From CAWJMN01 sp963844055 (GTDB lineage Bacteria; Planctomycetota; Planctomycetia; Pirellulales; Pirellulaceae): a stretch of DNA of 64,000 nt. Both the position numbers and the translations under genes were made by a program. Below the pieces are notes generated by a model that saw only the letters and a list, made by a program, of their open reading frames with translations, ran no database searches and was not told where the DNA came from. Where the stretch lies: positions 434,001 to 498,000 of the forward strand of contig CAWJMN010000002.1 of assembly GCA_963844055.1 (NCBI GenBank), given 5' to 3'. This document shows, piece by piece, positions 60,281-64,000 of the stretch (positions are counted from its first letter, which is position 1; each line of letters opens with the position of its first letter).

Positions 60281-61418
60281 ATGGAAACTGAATGGCATAA
60301 TCGAGCAGACGCAATCCACACGCGACTCATGCAGCTACGAGACAGTCTTTGACTACGATTCCAAGCTTGCTCGAATCAAAAAGATTGAAGAGGAGATGTC
60401 GGCTCCCGATTTTTGGACCTTTCAAGAGAAAGCCAAAGAAGTCGTCGGACAACTCAAAGCGGTGAAGGCGGTTACCAAGCCTTTGCAAGAGACGATTGCT
60501 GCCGATTCGGACCTCACTGCCCTACTGGAAATGGCAGAAGAGGAGCCCGCCCTTGAACCCGAAGTCGCTTCCGAAATTGCGCGACTAGAAAAGGTCCTGG
60601 ACGAGCTTGAACTGAAATCACTGCTCAATGGTCCGCTGGATGGTGCCGGGGCCATTATCAGTATCTACGCGCGCGATGGCGGAACCGATGCCAACGACTG
60701 GGCCGAGATGTTGATGCGCATGTACCTGCACTGGGCGCAAAAGAACGACTTCGAGACTGCCCTGCTGGACCGTAGCGACAACCAAGAGGCGGGCATCAAC
60801 AATGCCACCATCGCCATCCGTGGCCCGATGGCCTATGGCTACCTCAAGGGAGAGTCGGGAATCCATCGTCTGGTACGGATCAGCCCGTTCAACTCCGAAG
60901 GCAAACGCCAAACGAGCTTTGCCGCAGTCGACGTCTCGCCGGAAATTTCCGACGAAGTGGTGATTGAAATCAACAAAGAAGATATCCGTGAGGACACGTA
61001 TCGCGCAGGTGGTGCCGGTGGACAGCACGTCAACAAGACCGAAAGCGCCGTCCGTCTAACGCACTTCCCCACGGGGATCGTGGTCCAGTGCCAAAACGAG
61101 CGCAGCCAGCATCAAAACCGAGCTTTGGCTTACAAGATGCTTCGCGCCCGAATGGCACGCTTGGAAGACGAAAAACGCGAAGCGCGGCAGGCGGCAAAGT
61201 ATCAAAGCCAAACGAAAGTCGGTTTTGGTTCGCAGATTCGCAACTACTTTTTGCATCCAGACCAACGGGTCAAAGATGCTCGCACCGGACACTCAGCAAC
61301 GCAGTTTGCCGATGTGCTCAACGGCGACATCCAAGGCTTTTTGGATGCCTACCTCCGCTGGCGTATGAAGGGGGAATCTACCTCCGAAGCGTCCAAGTCG
61401 AGTGGCGACGACGATTAG
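60281..61418 (+). CDS. prfB: peptide chain release factor 2, expressed by programmed +1 frameshift
   Basis: The first frame starts at ATG 60281 and encodes 23 residues (METEWHNRADAIHTRLMQLR...) up to CTT-TGA at 60347-60352. After a +1 shift at the UGA, reading resumes at GAC (60351) as DYDSKLARIKKIEEEMSAPDFW and continues for 355 residues, 378 aa in total. The RF2 codon-recognition tripeptide SPF (VRISPFNSEGK) and the catalytic GGQ (AGGAGGQHVNKTESAVRLTH) are intact. It releases peptides at UGA and UAA. Because the shift competes with RF2 itself at UGA, the protein controls its own level. An ORF-only prediction would wrongly start at 60396. Confidence 0.95.
60347..60353 (+). promoter_or_regulatory. 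prfB programmed +1 frameshift site
   Basis: The sequence CTTTGAC (CTT UGA C) is the conserved RF2 recoding heptamer. The upstream Shine-Dalgarno-like stimulator of E. coli (AGGGGG) is weak here; only GAGA lies in that position. Confidence 0.92.
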
Positions 61419-61493
61419 ACATTGCCTCACGAGAGGTGGCTTGCGCAGGCCCCTCTCCCCTACCCACCACAGCCTTAGCCCCCATCTTTTGGC

Positions 61494-62144
61494 ATGAGTT
61501 CCACGCTTGAAACTATTGTCGGTCAGCTTCCCTCACTATTTGTTGCTGGACAGGAAATCAGCCTGTCGTTCCTTCGAAAGGGAGATCGGCTCGGCCAGCG
61601 ATTGATGGCATCTGCCCCCGATCAAGCGCCCGTTCTGCTGTTGGAATCGTGGGAAGGGACGCCGGCAGAAAGCTGGCCCGCCAGTTCTCCGCTACAAAGC
61701 CTAAGCATTGAAGAGCTCACTCCTGGCAATCCGGTGGCGCTGCTTGTTGGCATGGCCGGCAAGAGCCATTGGTCCGCCAGCATTGAGAGCCTTTCCAGCG
61801 GCACTGGTTGGCGGTGGGACGTCGCTTGCCGAGCCAGTGTGACTCCCGATTATTTGGGAAGCACTTACCTTTTAGGAATGAATGCTGCCGCATCGGCAAC
61901 CACCCTCGCTTGGCAAGACGTGCCGGGCAGTTTGGCCGAAGAGGTGCAGACCCAGCAGACGATCGCGAAAGGCCTCGCCATTCGTATTACGGCCGAGCCA
62001 CTTCCAGCATCCAAAACAGCACCTGCCTTGCGCTGCAGCCTGCAAACTGCCCCCGGCGCGATGCGTTTAGTGGCAGCCCGGCAAACCGCTGAGGGACCGA
62101 CTACCTTTCGCTGGAAATACCGCGTAGAAGTAGTACCCGCCTAG
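61494..62144 (+). CDS. hypothetical protein
   Basis: 216 aa from ATG 61494, 75 bases after prfB. No signal peptide or membrane segment. The sequence alternates short hydrophobic strands and Ala/Ser/Pro-rich turns, and the last strand (TTFRWKYRVEVVPA) suggests an all-beta protein. No family recognised and no partner suggested by the context. Confidence 0.6.
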   Translation: MSSTLETIVGQLPSLFVAGQEISLSFLRKGDRLGQRLMASAPDQAPVLLLESWEGTPAESWPASSPLQSLSIEELTPGNPVALLVGMAGKSHWSASIESLSSGTGWRWDVACRASVTPDYLGSTYLLGMNAAASATTLAWQDVPGSLAEEVQTQQTIAKGLAIRITAEPLPASKTAPALRCSLQTAPGAMRLVAARQTAEGPTTFRWKYRVEVVPA

Positions 62145-62247
62145 CACCCAGCCCTTTATGGCTTCGTTTTTTAGCCCCGCCAATCGACTTAGTTGCGATC
62201 CACCAAGCCAGCGGCCTACAATAGGACCTCTGGCGGAAAACCGCTTT

Positions 62248-62277
62248 GGCTAAGTTGTCGACATTGGCAACTTAGCC
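62248..62277. promoter_or_regulatory. perfect 10-bp inverted repeat upstream of the DUF1080 gene
   Basis: GGCTAAGTTG and CAACTTAGCC flank a ten-base loop 52 bases before the ATG. It is not followed by a T-run, so an operator or leader hairpin is as likely as a terminator. Confidence 0.45.
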
Positions 62278-62328
62278 GACGGCTATATGACTTACAAATT
62301 CTCGTATTTGACATTGAAGGAGCTTCCT

Positions 62329-62982
62329 ATGCTTTTGCAACGGTGGACGGTTCTCAGCGCGGCCCTGATGATGGCCTTTGGCCTTTTGGTAATGAGCCTG
62401 AGCGGCTCGGCAGTGGCTGCAGAAGACGAGGGCTTTACCAGCATCTTCGACGGCAAGACGCTAGAAGGCTGGAAGGGTTCGGTCGATGGATATGCCGTTG
62501 AAAATGGCGCCATCGTTTGCAAGCCCAATGGCCGTAATCTCTACACGAACAAGGAATACTCCAACTTCGTCCTGCGGTTTGAATTCAAGCTCACGCCTGG
62601 TGCCAACAATGGCATCGGCCTGCGTGCCCCAACCGAAGGTGACCCAGCCTACACGGGCATGGAAAGCCAAGTGCTGGACGACACGGCCGACCAATACAAG
62701 GGTCTCAAGGAATACCAATTCCACGGCTCGATTTACGGCGTTGCCCCAGCCAAGCGTGGCCATCTCAAGCCCGTTGGTGAATGGAACGTGGAAGAGATCG
62801 TTTGCGACGGCAAGCATGTGAAGGTAACGCTCAACGGCGTTGTCATTGTCGACGCCGACGTGATCAAGCCAATTGATGGCCAAAACCATCCAGGCCTCAG
62901 CCGCGACAAGGGTCACATCGCTTTCTGCGGACACGGCGCCCATGTTGAATTCCGCAATCTGCGGGTGAAGGAACTGAAGTAA
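62329..62982 (+). CDS. secreted DUF1080 (3-keto-disaccharide hydrolase-like) protein
   Basis: 217 aa from ATG 62329, with AAGGAG seven bases upstream. A signal peptide is clear (LLQRWTVLSAALMMAFGLLVMSLSGSAVAAED). The rest is one concanavalin-like beta-jelly-roll: FTSIFDGKTLEGWKGSVDGYAVENGAIVC, FVLRFEFKLTPGANNGIGLRAP, YTGMESQVLDDTADQYKGLKEYQFHGSIYGV, GEWNVEEIVCDGKHVKVTLNG, GHIAFCGHGAHVEFRNLRVKEL. This is the standard DUF1080 order. Some members hydrolyse 3-keto-glucosides; others are thought to bind carbohydrate. Confidence 0.92.
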   Translation: MLLQRWTVLSAALMMAFGLLVMSLSGSAVAAEDEGFTSIFDGKTLEGWKGSVDGYAVENGAIVCKPNGRNLYTNKEYSNFVLRFEFKLTPGANNGIGLRAPTEGDPAYTGMESQVLDDTADQYKGLKEYQFHGSIYGVAPAKRGHLKPVGEWNVEEIVCDGKHVKVTLNGVVIVDADVIKPIDGQNHPGLSRDKGHIAFCGHGAHVEFRNLRVKELK

Positions 62983-63057
62983 TTCACTTCGGCTCAACGA
63001 CCACGGAGTTTTGATTCTGACAATCCTTTTTTTGAGTTTGCCGCGAGAATAGCCACC

Positions 63058-63864
63058 ATGAAGCTGGTTCGATTTGTCGATGCTGCAGGGAATGTTCAGT
63101 CGGGTGCACAGCAAGCCGATGGTACTGTGCATTTGATTGAGGGAGATATCTTGGGAAGTTACCGGGTCACGGATCGCACCGCACAGGTGGCCCGCTGGCT
63201 CGCCCCGATAGTCCCCCGAGCCATCCTTTGCATTGGGCTAAACTATCGCAAGCATGCCGAAGAGACGAAAGCCAAAATCCCTCAGTGGCCCGTGCTGTTT
63301 ATGAAGTCACCGGGAGCCGTTCAAAATCCCGGTGAACCAATCTACCTTCCGACCAAGCTCAAAAGCACTCAAGTAGACTTTGAGTGTGAGCTGGCCGTGG
63401 TGATTGGCAAAGCTTGCAAAAACGTCTCCAAGGAAAACGCCCTTGATTACGTCTTGGGCTACACCTGTGGCAATGATGTGAGTGCTCGCGATTGGCAGAA
63501 GGACTTTGGCGGCTCGCAATGGTGCCGCGGCAAGACGTTTGACACGTTCGCACCGCTTGGCCCTGTGTTGGTAACCAAAGACGAAATTCCTGATCCGCAC
63601 AAGCTGCGAATTCAAACGATCCTCAACGGTGAGTCAATGCAAGACTGGACCACCGGCGACATGATCTTTGACATTCCAACGCTGATTGAATTCCTCAGCG
63701 GCAGTACAACACTGCTTCCCGGAACCGTGATCTTCACAGGAACTCCGCACGGCGTAGGCGTTGCCCGCGACCCTAAGGTTTTCCTCAAAAATGGCGATAC
63801 CATCACCGTAGATATTGAGGGGATTGGCCAACTGACCAATCCGGTGCTGGACGAACCCGCTTAA
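63058..63864 (+). CDS. fumarylacetoacetate hydrolase-family protein
   Basis: 268 aa. The N-terminal small domain (KLVRFVDAAGNVQSGAQQADGTVHLI) precedes the FAH core. LCIGLNYRKHAEE carries the catalytic-type His. FECELAVVIGKACKNV holds Glu ligands for Mg/Ca, and YTCGNDVSARDWQKDFGGSQW the further acidic ligand and lid. PLGPVLV, GTVIFTGTPHGVGVARDP and GDTITVDIEGIGQLTNPV close the domain. Members hydrolyse or decarboxylate acylpyruvates or oxo-acids; the substrate is not predictable here. ATG at 63058 lacks a strong Shine-Dalgarno. Confidence 0.9.
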   Translation: MKLVRFVDAAGNVQSGAQQADGTVHLIEGDILGSYRVTDRTAQVARWLAPIVPRAILCIGLNYRKHAEETKAKIPQWPVLFMKSPGAVQNPGEPIYLPTKLKSTQVDFECELAVVIGKACKNVSKENALDYVLGYTCGNDVSARDWQKDFGGSQWCRGKTFDTFAPLGPVLVTKDEIPDPHKLRIQTILNGESMQDWTTGDMIFDIPTLIEFLSGSTTLLPGTVIFTGTPHGVGVARDPKVFLKNGDTITVDIEGIGQLTNPVLDEPA

Positions 63865-63948
63865 CGGCAATTCACTCCATCGATTCAATAGCGAACCGGC
63901 TGGTTATTCCTGCCGCAATCTCCGTTCGCAGTCCAACTCGATGCGAAC

Positions 63949-64000
63949 TTAGTTGCCGCCTTGCGGAACATAGAATTGGGGCTGACCTTGGTCGAGCCCT
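63949..64000 (-). CDS. possible C-terminal end of a minus-strand gene (truncated by the window)
   Basis: From the right edge the minus strand reads GLDQGQPQFYVPQGGN followed by TAA at 63951-63949. Only 17 codons are visible. The composition looks like a natural hydrophilic C-terminus, but nothing identifies the family. Confidence 0.35.
   Translation of the reverse strand, partial: GLDQGQPQFYVPQGGN

Noticed and set aside
1..64000. tRNA or rRNA genes, complete insertion sequences or prophage
   Set aside because: None recognised on either strand; no transposase, integrase or phage structural gene was seen.

Overview
The window looks like a chromosomal segment from a planctomycete, most likely a Pirellulales-type bacterium. 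The main evidence is families that are greatly expanded in that group: a paired DUF1549/DUF1553 and DUF1501 gene set, a DUF1080 secreted protein, a kinase with a C-terminal membrane anchor, a beta-propeller secreted protein, HTTM and SUFU-ankyrin proteins, and many small secreted or lipoprotein genes. The sequence is moderately GC-rich, most genes have a recognisable Shine-Dalgarno, and GTG and TTG starts occur. No rRNA or tRNA gene was recognised. The species cannot be named from the sequence.

Layout. 1-8 kb: the 3' part of a four-S1-motif RNA-binding protein, a receiver-GGDEF-CBS protein, a PLP-dependent gamma-lyase/synthase, a secreted beta-propeller protein and a polysaccharide flippase. 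8-22 kb: a Tad (Flp) pilus locus entirely on the minus strand. In transcription order it has nine tandem Flp-type pilin genes, prepilin peptidase tadV, a tadE-like gene, cpaB, a tadG-like gene with a Gly/Asn/Pro low-complexity tail, tadA, tadB and tadC. 22-27 kb: a polytopic membrane protein split by a frameshift, a membrane-anchored toroid-like protein, and a sigma54 enhancer-binding protein. 27-33 kb: a small His/Tyr-rich secreted protein, the sdhC-sdhA-sdhB operon and a TraR/DksA-type zinc-finger protein. 33-46 kb: a thioredoxin-like ferredoxin, small secreted, lipo- and membrane proteins, a Cys-repeat protein, a frameshifted gene next to an HTTM protein, a carboxyl-terminal protease, an undecaprenyl-phosphate sugar transferase and a benzoylformate-decarboxylase-like ThDP enzyme. 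46-64 kb: the DUF1549/1553 and frameshifted DUF1501 pair, SUFU-ankyrin, a 3-methyladenine glycosylase, B12-dependent ribonucleotide reductase nrdJ, a Ser/Thr kinase, prfB with its recoding site, a DUF1080 protein and a FAH-family hydrolase.

How it works together. The standout is the pilus locus. Nine pilin paralogues carry a G/xxxxEW processing site (Trp where the classical Flp motif has Tyr), and eight have a single Cys near the C-terminus. The upstream pilins look like separate transcription units with long spacers, their own terminators and candidate -24/-12 elements. A near-perfect sigma54 promoter precedes tadV, and a sigma54 activator gene lies just upstream of the cluster. Together these suggest a sigma54-controlled, multi-pilin appendage. 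The secretin, TadZ/CpaE and TadD genes usually found in such loci are absent here.

Other regulatory signals include two tandem NrdR-like boxes three helical turns apart upstream of nrdJ and a CTT-TGA-C recoding site in prfB. Three conserved genes are each interrupted by one frameshift (near 23456, 38558 and 48865), which could be true decay or sequence errors.
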